From positions 873,844 to 937,843 of the forward strand of contig JALPQD010000207.1 of NCBI GenBank assembly GCA_023101885.1: a DNA stretch of 64,000 nucleotides. The letters are read 5' to 3'. The DNA comes from Typhlomys cinereus (Eukaryota; Chordata; Mammalia; Rodentia; Platacanthomyidae). The position numbers and the translations under genes were made by a program. Shown piece after piece: positions 1-24,101 of the stretch. A model generated the notes under the pieces. It ran no database searches, had not been told where the DNA came from, and saw nothing but the letters and a program-made list of their open reading frames with translations. Positions within the stretch are counted from its first letter, which is position 1, and each line of letters opens with the position of its first letter.

Positions 1-33
1 AGGACTCCATAGAGTTCATGGCCTAAGAAAGGG

Positions 34-310
34 GGCTGGGAAGGTGGCTCAGCAACGCTTGCTATACAAACATGAGTTTGGATCCCGAGATCCACATACA
101 TGCTTGTGAGTGTGGCAGTCCTTAGAAGGCAGAGACGAGATACCTGGAGAAAGCTGCCTAGCCAGATTTGCCTATTGGTGAGCTCTGGGTTCAACCGAAA
201 GACCCTGCTTCAATGAATAAGGTGAGCGTGGCTAGGGAAGATACCCAATACTACCTTGGACCTCCAGATACATGTACACACACATGAATACCACACATAC
301 ATGCTCACGA
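34..310 (+). mobile_element. B2-like SINE, MTO1 intron 9
   Basis: A tRNA-like head (GGCTGGGAAGGTGGCTCAGC) is followed by a diverged body and an A-rich end near 310-330. Confidence 0.55.
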
Positions 311-654
311 AAAAAAAAAAAAGAAGGAATCTGTGAAGATCGCCACAGGAGCGAAAGGAAGAAAAGAAAAAAGAAAAGAAAAAGGAAAATATGGTTATCA
401 AAGGCTGGGAGCGTTAAAGGCATAGTTAAAGCAAGATAAAGTTTGGAAGTCCACTTCTAACAATGTGACGGCACTTAACGCTGCACACCACACACACCGC
501 ACACATAGAACGGTTAAGAGGCCAGGGTGTAGCCAAGGGTGGCCTTGAGCCCACTCTGTAGTTCACATCAGTGAACTGGTGCTTGCAATCCTCCTGCCTC
601 AGCTTCTTTACCATAATCTAAAAGACAGTTACTGGCCATGGAGATGGCTCAGAG

Positions 655-1062
655 GATAAAGGCGCCTGTGGCAGTTATTTTTAGATGTCAACTTGACAAC
701 TGGAGTGAGTCTGAAGCACACCGATGAAGAGTTCTTTGGTGAAGGTGCCTGCGCGTAAACAAACCTTCAAGAGATTATCTAAGATGCGGGGGACCCAGCA
801 CAGTTGGTGCGTTCCACTGGCAGGCGAATACAACAGAGAGAAGCTGGTTACAATTTGGCAAGCTGGCAAGCTGCATGTTGGGGTCTGGTCCTTGCCCCTC
901 TCTAAGCTCTCCCTATGGATACAGCGTGGCCAGTTTCCTCCGTCCTGCTACAGCGGTCTATATCCTGGAATCCTGAGCTGGAACAAAAGCCCCTAAACAG
1001 CTTGGGTCATATATTCATTACAACAACTGGAATGAGAAAGACACTAAGACAGTGTCTTTCCC
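655..1062 (+). mobile_element. Nonautonomous DNA-transposon-like repeat
   Basis: Holds ATGTCAACTTGACA near its left end and finishes CACTAAGACAG. The copies at 8383-8800 and 49090-49682 share these features. It resembles the rodent URR1 (hAT-Charlie) family from memory. Confidence 0.4.
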
Positions 1063-1272
1063 TTTCTGAGACAGGTCTTGCTATGCAGCCCAAGCTGACC
1101 TGAAATTCCCTGAATGCCGAGATTTTAGTATCACCATGTCACATACGCATTTCTTTAAGAATTTTTTTCCCCCACATACTTGTGATGGGGTAACGGAGTG
1201 GGAAAGAAAAGAATATGATCAAGTATACATGTATGAAAATTGTCAAAGAATTAAATCTATTTTTAAAAAAAT

Positions 1273-1567
1273 TTAATATTTTCTTTTTATTATTTATTCA
1301 ATTGTGTGTATGTGTGTGCATGTGTATTTATGTGTGTGTATGTATTGTGTGTGTGTAGAACCACGGACGAATTCGGGAACCACCATGGACGCCTCCACCT
1401 CCTCCTTGTTTACTCTACCCCTGGATTCACACGTTCCGCCCTACCAGGACCAGAAACGCAGGCCGCCCCCGCTTCCGCCTGGCGTCTATACATGGGGTCT
1501 AGGATCCGAACTCAGGACCTTCTGCCTGCAAGGCAGAGGCTTAACCCCTGAGCCACTTCTCCAGCCC
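1273..1567 (-). mobile_element. CpG-rich tRNA-derived SINE (young subfamily)
   Basis: Head at 1567 reading leftward, tail with GT repeat and AATAAA-type end at 1273-1350. The body carries the diagnostic GGTCCTGGTAGGGCGGA stretch. Confidence 0.85.
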
Positions 1568-1609
1568 CAGCCCCCTATTTTTTAAAAATTTTAACTCCTT
1601 TTTCTTTTA

Positions 1610-1868
1610 AGCTTTATTTATGTGCGTGCATGCATGCATGTGAATATCACAGGAAGGACCAAGGGTGACTTTGAGAATCATCTTGGATTGCTTCTACTTC
1701 CTTTTTGCTTTGCTTCTGGGATTTCCCAGGCTCCACCCACCAGAACCAGAAGTGTAGGCTACTGCTGGCTCTGCCTGGCATTTTTCCGTGGGACCTAGGA
1801 TCCAAACTCATGACCTTTTTGCTTTCAAGGCAGAGTCTTAACCCCTGAGTCTTCTCTCCAGCCCTGCA
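1610..1868 (-). mobile_element. tRNA-derived SINE (older subfamily)
   Basis: Abuts the younger copy to its left. Its body reads CCCTTGGTCCTTCC, lacks CpGs, and ends in a TGCA-rich tail. Confidence 0.8.
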
Positions 1869-2084
1869 TTTTGAATTTTTGTATTTAGAGTGTTGATTCA
1901 TTTTAGAATCACAAATAAGCTAATAAAGATCTAAAAGTCAAAATCTGCATAATGTACTTCGGAAAATTTCAATGAAAATGAAAACTTGGGAAAGCAAATT
2001 AGAAGAAAATAAAACACCCTGTTGAGATAAGAACCATAAAGATATTTTGCTAACTAGGGATTAGACAGCATAAAAAGCAGCATT

Positions 2085-2245
2085 AATATGGCACACTGCC
2101 AGGCTCCCTGGCACCTGCCTACAGTCCTGTCAATTGCCTACAGTCCCAGCACTCGGCCAGCATGAGGCGGTGCAGTTCGAGGTCACTGTCAACTCTATAG
2201 CAAGTTTCAGGCCACCTGGGTTACATGAAATCTGTCTCAAAAGCA
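2085..2245 (+). mobile_element. B1-like SINE
   Basis: Degraded 7SL-derived sequence: CAGTCCCAGCACTCGGCCAG, GTTCGAGGTCA and a following A-rich region. Confidence 0.5.
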
Positions 2246-2597
2246 AGTGCTCAAGGAACAGTAACACAAAGGAACTTACCAATGGAGCAAAATTTAGCAT
2301 CGAAGACCATATAAAGAAAAGGACAAAAACAAAATCTGAAATTCAGCAAGGATCTGTTTGGCCCAAAGAATTTTAATATCCCAATTTTTTTTTTTTTTTT
2401 TTTTTGAGATAGCACTTGGTGTAACGTGGGCTAGCCTCAAAGGTACTGCGTAGTCAAGGATGACCCTGCACTTCTGATCCTCTTGCCTTCGCCTCCCTCT
2501 GTGCCACCACGCAGTTAGTAGGGTGCTGGAGATGGAACCCAGGCTTTGTGCAAGTCAGATAAGTATTTCTCAATTCCTTACCACCAATGAATTTATC

Positions 2598-2659
2598 ACA
2601 CTGTCTTTTTTTTTTTTAAAGTTGTTTTTTAATTTTTATTATTATTTATTCAATTGTGC

Positions 2660-2707
<48 letters not shown>

Positions 2708-2926
2708 AACCACAAGCGAATTCGGGAACCACCATGGACCACCTCTACCTCCTCGTTTACTCTGCCCCGGGAATCACAGGCTCCGCCCTATCAGGACCAG
2801 AAACACAGGCCGCCCCCGCTTCTACCCGGCGTCTATTAGTGGGGTCTAGGATCCCAACTCAGGACTTTCTGCCTGCAAAGCAGAGGCTTAACCCCTGAGC
2901 CACCTCTCCAGCCCCCACACTGTCTT
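2598..2926 (-). mobile_element. CpG-rich SINE with target-site duplication
   Basis: The element (2608-2916) is bounded by ACACTGTCTT at 2598-2607 and 2917-2926. Its tail holds a (GT)n run at 2660-2704. Confidence 0.88.
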
Positions 2927-3324
2927 ATCAAAGGACTTTCCTTGTCTTGGTGCATGCATAAGACACAATGCCAACTACGGTAAAAAAAAAAAAAAAGTAG
3001 AAAATCTATCTCTTGTTTGGGCTCTCTAAATCTGAAGAAAACCAAATGAACTAACAGCAACAGGGAAATCAAAAATAGTAATAATTTTGAAATACATATA
3101 TTTTATTCATTAAAAAATTTTAAAGCTGATTTTAACTATAATGCCCACATGCCTAGAATCCCAGCCCTTGGGAGAAAGAGGCCAGGGGAGTGAAGCGTGG
3201 ACACAGCACTGAGCTATACTCTCATATATAGTTTACTTTTCTTTCTGTCTTTTTGAGACAAGATCCCATGCTGCCCACAGAGAGGACAACTGAACTATAA
3301 TTCTCCTATCTCTACCTCCCAAGT

Positions 3325-3334
3325 GCTGGGGGAT

Positions 3335-3381
<47 letters not shown>
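3325..3381. repeat. (CA)n microsatellite
   Basis: About 20 CA dinucleotides at the end of a B1-like minus-strand SINE (3235-3340). Confidence 0.9.
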
Positions 3382-3383
<2 letters not shown>

Positions 3384-3501
3384 CTCCTAATTTTCAGTAC
3401 TGAATAATCAGATGAAGTGGATTTACCTAAAAGTCCTGAGAAGTCAAGAGCAAGTTAGATTCACATAAAAACTACAAGATGCTTATACTGAAAACACATA
3501 C

Positions 3502-16822
<13,321 letters not shown>

Positions 16823-16887
16823 GCTGGCCGCGCAGCCCGGACCGCGCGAGACCCGGAAGCCTCTACAGGGCAGGAAGCCCACCGGGC

Positions 16888-16899
16888 GCCGCCATCTTG
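16888..16899 (-). promoter_or_regulatory. YY1-like site, probably near the MTO1 transcription start
   Basis: The minus strand reads CAAGATGGCGGC, a full YY1 core (AAGATGGCGGC). It lies 66 bp upstream of the start codon in the orientation of transcription, as in many TATA-less promoters. Confidence 0.65.
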
Positions 16900-16902
16900 C
16901 CT

Positions 16903-16910
16903 TGACGTCA
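16903..16910. promoter_or_regulatory. Palindromic CRE (TGACGTCA)
   Basis: An exact 8-bp cAMP-response element, 81 bp upstream of the MTO1 ATG. It is a likely CREB/ATF site; binding is inferred. Confidence 0.6.
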
Positions 16911-16960
16911 GGGCGCAGCGCGCCTGCGTGCCGCGTGGTCGCTGATGGGCGCTTAGGTGA

Positions 16961-16974
16961 TGACGCATCACATG
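16961..16974. promoter_or_regulatory. CRE/ATF-like site overlapping a CACATG E-box-like site
   Basis: Reads TGACGCATCACATG. A near-CRE/ATF half-site pair runs into an E-box-like hexamer. Function is inferred only. Confidence 0.35.
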
Positions 16975-16987
16975 GTCAGGCGGCGGG

Positions 16988-16998
16988 TGCGCATGCGT
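16988..16998. promoter_or_regulatory. NRF1-like site
   Basis: TGCGCATGCGT matches the NRF1 palindrome (YGCGCAYGCGCR) except at its 3' end. NRF1 drives many nuclear genes for mitochondrial translation, which suits MTO1. Confidence 0.6.
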
Positions 16999-17429
16999 CC
17001 AAGGCAATATAGCTGCGTCCGTACCCACGTAGCTCTAGCTAGGGACAGCCCCTTAGCACCAGTTGCCACCCACCGTCGATCAGTGTGATCAATTTACCTT
17101 ATCATATTCGTTGAAGCTAATGCTACCTTATCATATGCAATTAGTCTACTAAAAACTTAGAGCGAAAGTTCGGAGAGCCTTGGAAAGTTAAGTTAAATAG
17201 TGGTGGAAAGATTCAGTCAGTGGGATTGAGCGGCCAGAAATCAAATGTCCCGCCTTTGGAACTGAGGTCCTTCTGCATAAAGGGAAGCTACCTGCGAGGG
17301 GCAGTTCTACTGCGCCCATCAGTAACATCATTTGACACAATTTTGTTATTTCTAGTAATAACCCCTGGTGGTTAAGTCCAACACTGAGAACCCAGGGACA
17401 AGACGATTGTTTCAAGTTTAAGGAGAGCC

Positions 17430-17705
17430 TGTTTTTTTTTTAAATTTTTTAATTTATTATTTATTCAATTGTGCGTGTATGTGTGTGTAGAACCACGGGC
17501 GAATTCGGGAACCACCATGGACGCCTCCACCTCTTCCTTGTTTACTCTGCCCCGGGATTCACAGGCTCCGCCCAACCAGGACCAGAAGCGCAGGCCGCCC
17601 CCGCTTCCGCCGGCGTCTATACGAGGGGTCTAGGATCCGAACTCAGGACCCTAAGGCAGAGGCTTAACCCCTGAGCCACCTCTCCAGCCCCGAGAACCTG
17701 TTTTA
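17430..17705 (-). mobile_element. CpG-rich SINE with internal deletion
   Basis: Head at 17690. The anticodon-arm-like stretch after TTAAGCCTC is shortened compared with sister copies. The imperfect direct repeat GAGA(G/A)CCTGTTT flanks it. Confidence 0.85.
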
Positions 17706-17854
17706 TATAGTGAGTTTTAGGCCAGTCATAAGATGACCCTGTGCCAAAAACCATTTTTTACGCAATTTAAATGTCTCAAATACAGAACCCATAAATTCCA
17801 CCACATATTCTATCTCCACCCTATCATAAAAGTATTGTGTTCCTAGTGTCTACT

Positions 17855-18077
17855 TTTTTTGGTGTGTGTGTGTGTGTGTGTAGAAGAGGGCACTTGAATG
17901 TGTGTACCTGTGGAGGCACAAGGATGACATCAGGAAAAAAAAACCCTGGACTGCTGTACCTCTTTATTGCTTTACACAGAGGTTTCCCAGGCCTTGCCTT
18001 CAAGGGCCGGCCCATATCTGCCTGGCATTTTTACTTCTGGGCAAAGGCCTTAACTCCTGAGTCATCTCCCCAGCCTG
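17855..18077 (-). mobile_element. tRNA-derived SINE (older subfamily), internally deleted
   Basis: (GT)9 tail, CACAAGGATGACATCAGG body, then a jump from TCTGCCTGGCATTTTTAC to TCTGGGCAAAGGCCTTAACT. Confidence 0.75.
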
Positions 18078-18579
18078 CTAGTGTCTGTTCTGCTGCATGA
18101 GCGTGCTGTAGAGAATTCCTTGGAATGTAAACTCTGGAGGCTGTTAAGCCTCAGGAAGTAAAGGAAGCCTGTAAGTTTCAGCTTTCAGATTCATCTATTC
18201 CAAATGTTATACAAGCACAAACAGCACAAGCACTTCTTGGAAGAGGAGATTCCTGGGCCAGTTGGATGTCCCTACAAGTCCAGGGAAATCCAGGGATGTG
18301 GTTTTGAAGAGTGACTTGTTAACTAGATTGCGGTCGGCTTCTTGGTGATGTAACTGCCTTTGAATCACACATCCTCCTGTAAGTCTTCCTCTCCTTTCCC
18401 GGAAACTAACTTTCTCTAGGACAGGCTTGGGTGGAATCCTCCTCTTTGGTTTGGGGTCGGTCCCTTACCTGGGTTGGTGAATGACATTCTTCACATCTCC
18501 TTGGGAAAGGTCACAGCAATGCAGCTTAACATGTATTGTTTTGAAATTTCCCCACGCTGCATCCAGCATTGGTTTTGCT

Positions 18580-18584
18580 CTGTG

Positions 18585-18634
<50 letters not shown>

Positions 18635-18635
18635 T
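18580..18635. repeat. (GT)n microsatellite
   Basis: About 23 GT units within an antisense B1-like SINE that continues to about 18735. Confidence 0.9.
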
Positions 18636-18814
18636 TTCCAGACAGGGTCTTGCTATGAAGTCTGAGGTTGTCTAAGCTTATAGCACTTCTTCTCCCTCAG
18701 TCTTCTGAATGCTGAAATTGTAGGTATATGCACCTCATGTGGCTTGGATTTTTTTGATTTGTATGTTTTTTTTTTTAGAGGATTAAGGTAGAGTTTATTA
18801 GAGGAGAGAAAGAA

Positions 18815-18965
18815 CAGAACTCATGGACTCCAGATGTGGGGTACCATGAGGGGCAAGTACCCCGGAGAACTCAGGGGCTTCAGGCATGGAATCCATGAAG
18901 GGCATGGAGCTGGAAAAGAACTCATAGACTCCACACATGGAGCGCCATGAGGGGCAGGCGCCCTT
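18815..18965. repeat. Two imperfect copies of a roughly 45-bp motif
   Basis: Each copy has GAACTCAT(G/A)GACTCCA, then GGGGTACC or GGAGCGCC, then ATGAGGGGCA(A/G). Origin not recognised; it may be part of an old retroelement. Confidence 0.5.
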
Positions 18966-19251
18966 ACGTTGATTTTTGAGACAGATTCTTGCTATGTAGC
19001 CCAAACTGCTCTTGAACTTGTAATCCTCCTGCCTCAGTGTGGGGATTACAGGTGTTCAGACCATGCACACCTCAGGACTGGATGTAAGTTTTAACTATAG
19101 TGAAATTGACATCAGCTGTAGAGGCTGTTTTGTAATGAGGCCTTTCATATGTTATTTTTATACTGGGTGTTTTCAATGCCAATGAATAAAATCTGTGATA
19201 TTTTTCAAGGGCTGTAAATTGTATTTTCCTTCTCTCCTCCTCTTTCTCTTC

Positions 19252-19546
19252 CTCTTTCTTCTTTTTTTTATTATTATTTATTCAACTGTGCGCATGTGCG
19301 TGTGTATGTGTGTGTGTGTGTGTGTGTGTGTAGAACCATGAACAAACTCGCGAACCACCATGGATGCCTCCACTTCCTTCTGCCCCAGGATTCACAGGCT
19401 CCGCCTTACCAGGACCAGAAACGCAGGCCGCCTCCGCTTCCGCCTGGCGTCTACACATGGGGTCTAGGATCCGAACTCAGGACCTTCCGCCTGCAAGGCA
19501 GAGGCTTAACCCCTGAGCCACCTCTCCAGCCCCCTCTTTCTTCTTT
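19252..19546 (-). mobile_element. CpG-rich SINE, intergenic
   Basis: The copy ends at its head near 19531. CTCTTTCTTCTTT recurs on both sides as a probable duplication. Confidence 0.85.
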
Positions 19547-19959
19547 GTAACAGGGTCTAAGTACCCCAGGCTGGCCTTGAACTTGGTCCCCCTGCACCAG
19601 CTCTTCAAAGCTGGAAGTACAGGTGCAGGCTGCCCTAGCTGACACCTCCTATCTCTTAAATATTTCACTTCAGCATTTTGAGGCATTAAATTAGAAAGCC
19701 ATAGACTCACATGGGACTCACTGTACCTGTCGGTCTTTACCCCAGGCCTACATTTCATGGAGTGTATATTCTAGCGAGACCCTTCCCTTTCTCATAGACA
19801 TCACTCCCAGACCCAGCTCCAGAATGTTTCAGCATAGTGCAAGTGTACAATTAACTGGATTTCTGTTGTGAACACAGACACAGACTCATTTATGCAGAAG
19901 TCAGTTACCCTTTGTATCATGCCATTGCAGTCTGCCTGCATTTGCTTGTTAATTCGTGA

Positions 19960-20355
19960 CCAAAGAGCTTTGGAGAACAGGGGAAGGGGGTTAATTCTTT
20001 CTTATGATTCTTAGTTGTAGTTCAACTTAGTCTAGCTTGGCAAGAGAGCGCATACCCATACCAGGAGCTGAGGGAACTGGTCACACTGTAGCCACAGGGA
20101 ATGTGATATCCTGAGAGAGGGGAAACCACCCTTGCCACACTGTGTGTCTGCCAAAGGATGCTGAAGACTGCCAGAACACCAACTCAACTCCCCCCATCCT
20201 ACCCCCCTGCCCAGGCAGTGGTCTCACCCACTAGAGACCGAGTCTTCCCATATCACTCAGACAGTCTCCTGCAGGCCTGCTCAGGGCTTGTTTTAGCTGC
20301 TTATTCTTCACACGTGTGCCCAGAACTCACCCCTCAGCTTTCAAATTGACACCTG
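19960..20355 (-). mobile_element. DNA-transposon-like repeat (opposite strand)
   Basis: On the minus strand CCCTCTCTCAGGATATCACA and GACCAGTTCCCTCAGCTCC parallel 8630-8690 (CCCTCTCTCAGGCTTTATGT, GCCAGTTCCCTCGGCCC), so it is probably a relative of that element. Confidence 0.4.
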
Positions 20356-20414
20356 TATATGTAGCTAGCACATACAGTTAGTTTTAAGATGCTCTTAGAT
20401 TTTTTTAACTTAAA

Positions 20415-21000
20415 AAAATTGTGCGTGCGTGCGTGTGTGTGTGTGTGTGTGTGTGGCCAGAGGGCACTCTGTGTGCCTGTGGAGGCCCAAAAGTGGCCTC
20501 AGGAATTATCTTGGGTGTTTTACTTCCTTGTTGCTTTGATCTAGGGTCTCCCTGGCTTCCAGGACCAGAAATGTACGCTGCTGACATTTCTACCCAGCGT
20601 TTTTTATTTTTAATTTTTTTATTTCTTATTTATTCAATTGTGCGTGTATGCATGTGTGCACGTGTGTGTATGTATATGTGTGTCTGTGTGTGTGTAGAAC
20701 CAAGGACAAATTTGGGAACCACCATTGATGCCTCCACCTCCTCCTTGTTTACTCTGTCCTGGGATTCACAGGCTCCGCCCTACCAGGACCGGAAATGCAG
20801 GCCACGCCTGCTTCCACCTGGCGTCTATATGTGGGGTCTAGGATCCAAACTCAGGACCTTCCACCTGCAAGGCAGAGGCTTAACCCCTGAGCCACCTCTC
20901 CAGCCCCTCTACCCAGCGTTTTTATGTGGGATCTGGGATCTGAACTCAGGTCCTTCTGCTTGGGAGGCAAAGGTTTAACCTCTCAGCCATCTTCTCAGCC
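20415..21000 (-). mobile_element. Older SINE split by a younger SINE of the same family
   Basis: The host halves are 20415-20600 and about 20908-21000. The repeat CTACCCAGCGTTTTTAT appears on both sides of the insert (one T longer on the left). Confidence 0.88.
20601..20907 (-). mobile_element. CpG-rich SINE nested in the older copy
   Basis: Same orientation as its host. Some CpGs have decayed to TG/CA (for example AACCAAGGACAAATTTGGGA), so it is older than the copies near 56 kb. Confidence 0.85.
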
Positions 21001-21007
21001 CAGACTT

Positions 21008-21125
21008 GTTGTTTTTTGAGACAGGATCTCACTTTGTTGCCCAGATTGACCTTGAATGTCTGGATCCACATGACGCTCCTGTCTCAGTCTCCCAAGTAGC
21101 TGAGACTAGTGCTACATGTCACTAT
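21008..21125 (-). mobile_element. B1 SINE
   Basis: TTTTTTGAGACAGGATCTCA, then GTTGCCCAGATTGACCTTGA and CCCAAGTAGCTGAGAC, antisense. Confidence 0.75.
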
Positions 21126-21519
21126 GGTAGCACCATGCTTGATGATTAGCATGAAGACTTGGATATGCACGCAGCCGTTACATTCACAGTTAGGGTTTAA
21201 AGAAGTGACTAAGCCCTTTTAAAAAACATGGTGGAAATTAACCTTTCTCAGGATTTTAGTTCTACACCATTCCTGGACTCTCTCCCTTCCTGCACCACTT
21301 TTTCCTTTTTCGATAGAATTTATCAACTGCTGCATGTGATAAGGTAAATTACACAGCATCTGTTATCTGTTGCCCTCTGAGAATATAAAGCTCGGGAAGA
21401 GAAGAAAATTCATCAGCAAATCCCAAGAGCCAAGAATACAATGTGGCATATATTAGACAGTCAATATTATTGAGTGACTATGTCAGTTGAGTCATCCCAA
21501 GCTACATGGTTCCTTCCTT

Positions 21520-21541
21520 TCTTTCCTTTTCTTTCTCTTTC

Positions 21542-21624
<83 letters not shown>

Positions 21625-21725
21625 CTCTCGCTCTCTCACCTTCCTTCCTTCCTTCCTTCCTTCCTTCCTTCCTTCCTTCCTTCCTTTCTCTCTCTCTCTC
21701 TTCCTTCCTTTCTTTCTCTCTTTAT
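21520..21725. repeat. Compound pyrimidine microsatellite (TTTC)n-(TTCC)n-(TC)n
   Basis: About 200 bp of pure pyrimidine on the plus strand apart from two or three interruptions: some 20 TTTC, 11 TTCC and several TC blocks. It grows out of the tail side of the SINE at 21745. Confidence 0.95.
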
Positions 21726-21744
21726 GTGTGTAGGTGCTGGTGTG

Positions 21745-21748
21745 TATA

Positions 21749-21784
<36 letters not shown>

Positions 21785-21995
21785 AGAAGGCATTGTGTGT
21801 GCCTGTGGAGACCCAAGGATGACATTAGGAATCATCCTGGATTGTTCTACCCCCTTACTGCTTTGCTCCGGAGTTTTCCACGCTCAGCTTTTCAGGGTAG
21901 GAAGTTCAGGCCACTGCCATTTCCACCCGGTACTTTTACGTGGGATCTGGAATCTGAACTCGGGTCCTTTTGCTTACAGGAGTCAAAGTCATGGA
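21745..21995 (-). mobile_element. tRNA-derived SINE (older subfamily)
   Basis: (GT)15 tail at 21751-21781; body CCCAAGGATGACATTAGGAA; the head is lost after TTTGCTTACAGGAGTCAAAG. Confidence 0.75.
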
Positions 21996-22267
21996 CAAAA
22001 GTGAGCCAGAGCCTAAGGAAAGGAGTTGTTTAATGGAAAGATTTGTTTGGCAAGAAAAAGATTTCTGAGATGTATGGTGGCGATGATTGCCCAACAATAT
22101 AGGTGTAGTCGTCACTAGGTGCTGTAGTCGTCACCTAGAACTGGTTAGGTGGATTAAAAAAAAAGGCATTCCAATGGATTCATGCTTATGTAAATTTCTG
22201 CAAAGGAGAAAGTGCTTCTGGGCCTAGACTTGCTTGCTTCTCAGGCAATACTCAAAAGACAAGTTCA

Positions 22268-22472
22268 AAGGGTGGGGAGATGGCTCAGGGATTAAAGCCT
22301 TTGCCTCAGTGAGCTGAGGGCAGGTTCCCAAATTCCCCCCCCCAAAAATGCTGGCATCCAGCACTTGTGGTCCTGAAAGGGGGAGCCTGGGAAACCCCAG
22401 AACAAAGCAATAAGTAGAATAAAGCAATCTAGGATGATTCCCCTTGTTATCCTTGGTCCTCCACAGACACAT
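22268..22472 (+). mobile_element. tRNA-derived SINE (older subfamily), cut by an LTR
   Basis: AGGGTGGGGAGATGGCTCAG head to CCTTGGTCCTCCACAGACAC. The expected CA tail resumes only after the LTR-like sequence at about 23073. Confidence 0.75.
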
Positions 22473-23069
22473 TGTGGAGAGCACGAGGAAAGCTTCAGTG
22501 AGGAAGAGGTGGATGTAGACTTGGAAAGGCTAGTAAATGAGAAAGCCGATGTGTGATATTAAAAGAATGTGAAAACAACTGTATGTAATTGTGTGTGATA
22601 GATAAGTGGGCCGCTATGTCAGCCTAAGTAGGTCTCTGCGTCAGCCTAGCTGTAGTGTGATACGGACTGTGGAAGACATTAGAAATGAAAATGTGTAATA
22701 TCAAATGAGGCAAAACAACTGTATTGTAACTGTAAACAGACCTGTACCCCAATGATGTAATGTGGAATAAAACAGTATTTAAGGGAGAGGCGGAGAACTG
22801 GGACCTCAGTTCGGTAGGGACAGAGCATCCTGAGACTCTGCCAGTTGCAGCTCCAGCCAAAGTACGGCTGCTACCCTGAGGACGTGACGGTCGATCGTCC
22901 GGCACTCCTCAGCTCTGGCAATGCCCAGAAACGGCCCTTCGTCCAGCCCTGGTCCTGGCTCGAGACCTGTGCCCTGAAATACATGGATCAGTAAGGTGTG
23001 GTTATTGCTGGATGGCATAGACCTCCGGGGAGGTAGAAGTTAGTGCCACGCCCCCCCCAGGTGTGCTCG

Positions 23070-23072
<3 letters not shown>
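22473..23072 (+). mobile_element. Probable solo LTR of an endogenous retrovirus
   Basis: Starts TGTGGAGAGCAC and ends GTGTGCTCGACA, whose reverse complement TGTCGAGCACAC mirrors the start (short inverted ends, TG...CA). GGAATAAAACAGTATTTAAG near 22770 could serve as TATA and/or polyadenylation sequence. It sits inside a SINE, between its body and CA tail. No internal retroviral genes adjoin. Target duplication is obscured by the CA repeat. Confidence 0.6.
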
Positions 23073-23100
<28 letters not shown>

Positions 23101-23224
23101 CACACGCACACATACACATGCACAAGTTCCATCTTTCATCTGGGGCAATCAGTCACTAAAAATGCATGGGGGTCCCAGCTCAGTGGGCTCAGGAAGCAGT
23201 GTCCTTTCATCCCAGGCTCCATTT

Positions 23225-23243
23225 TTAGGTTTTTATTCATTTA

Positions 23244-23291
<48 letters not shown>

Positions 23292-23508
23292 CTATACAAA
23301 AGGGCGCTTGAGTGTGTGAGCCAGTAAAGGCTCAAAGGTGACTTGGGGAATCATCCTGAATTGTTCTTCCTGAGTTTGCCTTCCAGGGTCAGAATACAGG
23401 TCGCTGCCATTTCTGCTTGCATTTTTACATGGGATCTGGAATCCAAACGAAGGTCCTTCTGCTTGCGAGGCAAAGACTTTTACCACTGAACCATCCTCTT
23501 CAGCCCTG
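23225..23508 (-). mobile_element. tRNA-derived SINE (older subfamily)
   Basis: (GT)20 tail at 23248-23288, AAAGGTGACTTGGGGAATCA body, head GGGCTGAAGAGGATGGTTCA on the minus strand. Confidence 0.85.
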
Positions 23509-23691
23509 TATCTCTCTCTCTCTCTCTTTCTCTCTGGTCAGAACATGATAGTTGATCTTGCCCACCTGAGGCTATAATTACAAACATACATACACTTGGC
23601 TACAACCTGAATAGAAAAGCAAGACATATGCTTGTGTTGGTTGTTAACCGAAGGTTAGGGATGCTCTGGTTTCTGTCAACCTGAAAAAAAA

Positions 23692-24101
23692 AAAAAGTGT
23701 TGGGAAAAGAAGCAACATTGTTCCTTCACTTGGTAAAAGCGGATGTGCAGCTCTTCGAACCATGTCCTTGTAATCTGTTCAACTACAAGCTCCTCAACAT
23801 AAATACCTTGCACACAAGATTATGTCTAACCGGTGAGGATACTCAGGGTGAAAAGCATCCTGCACACAGGATGAAAGAACAGGGCATATATCCGAGACTG
23901 CGGATAAGTTTACAACCATGGTGGGAGCCAAGTTGACATAGTTGGCTTTTTGCCCCTTTAAAGCTATTCTTGAACTTTGCTTGCCTCCTGCCTGAGAGCT
24001 AAATAAAAGGCTGGAGGTCCACAATGGCGCCTTCAGTCCACGCCGTTTACTTCCAGCTCGTCTTCTGTGATTTCTTGCGACTTCGACTTAGGACAAAAAA
24101 G
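23692..24101 (+). mobile_element. Solo LTR with 6-bp target duplication (class II-like)
   Basis: The 398-bp element (23698-24095) opens TGTTGGGAAAAG and closes GACTTAGGACA. AAAAAG flanks it on both sides (23692-23697 and 24096-24101). A polyadenylation signal (AGCTAAATAAAAGGCTGG, near 24000) is followed by a U5-like end. A 6-bp duplication suits ERVK-type integrases. Only an LTR is present; no viral genes. Confidence 0.78.

Noticed and set aside
16823..16882. 20-residue N-terminal extension of MTO1
   Set aside because: The extension starts at GTG, not ATG. The ATG at 16822 has A at -3 and begins like other mammalian MTO1 proteins.
21474..21825. Open frames of FLSFFLSFFL or KERKKERKKE
   Set aside because: Pure translation of the (TTTC)n/(TTCC)n microsatellite.
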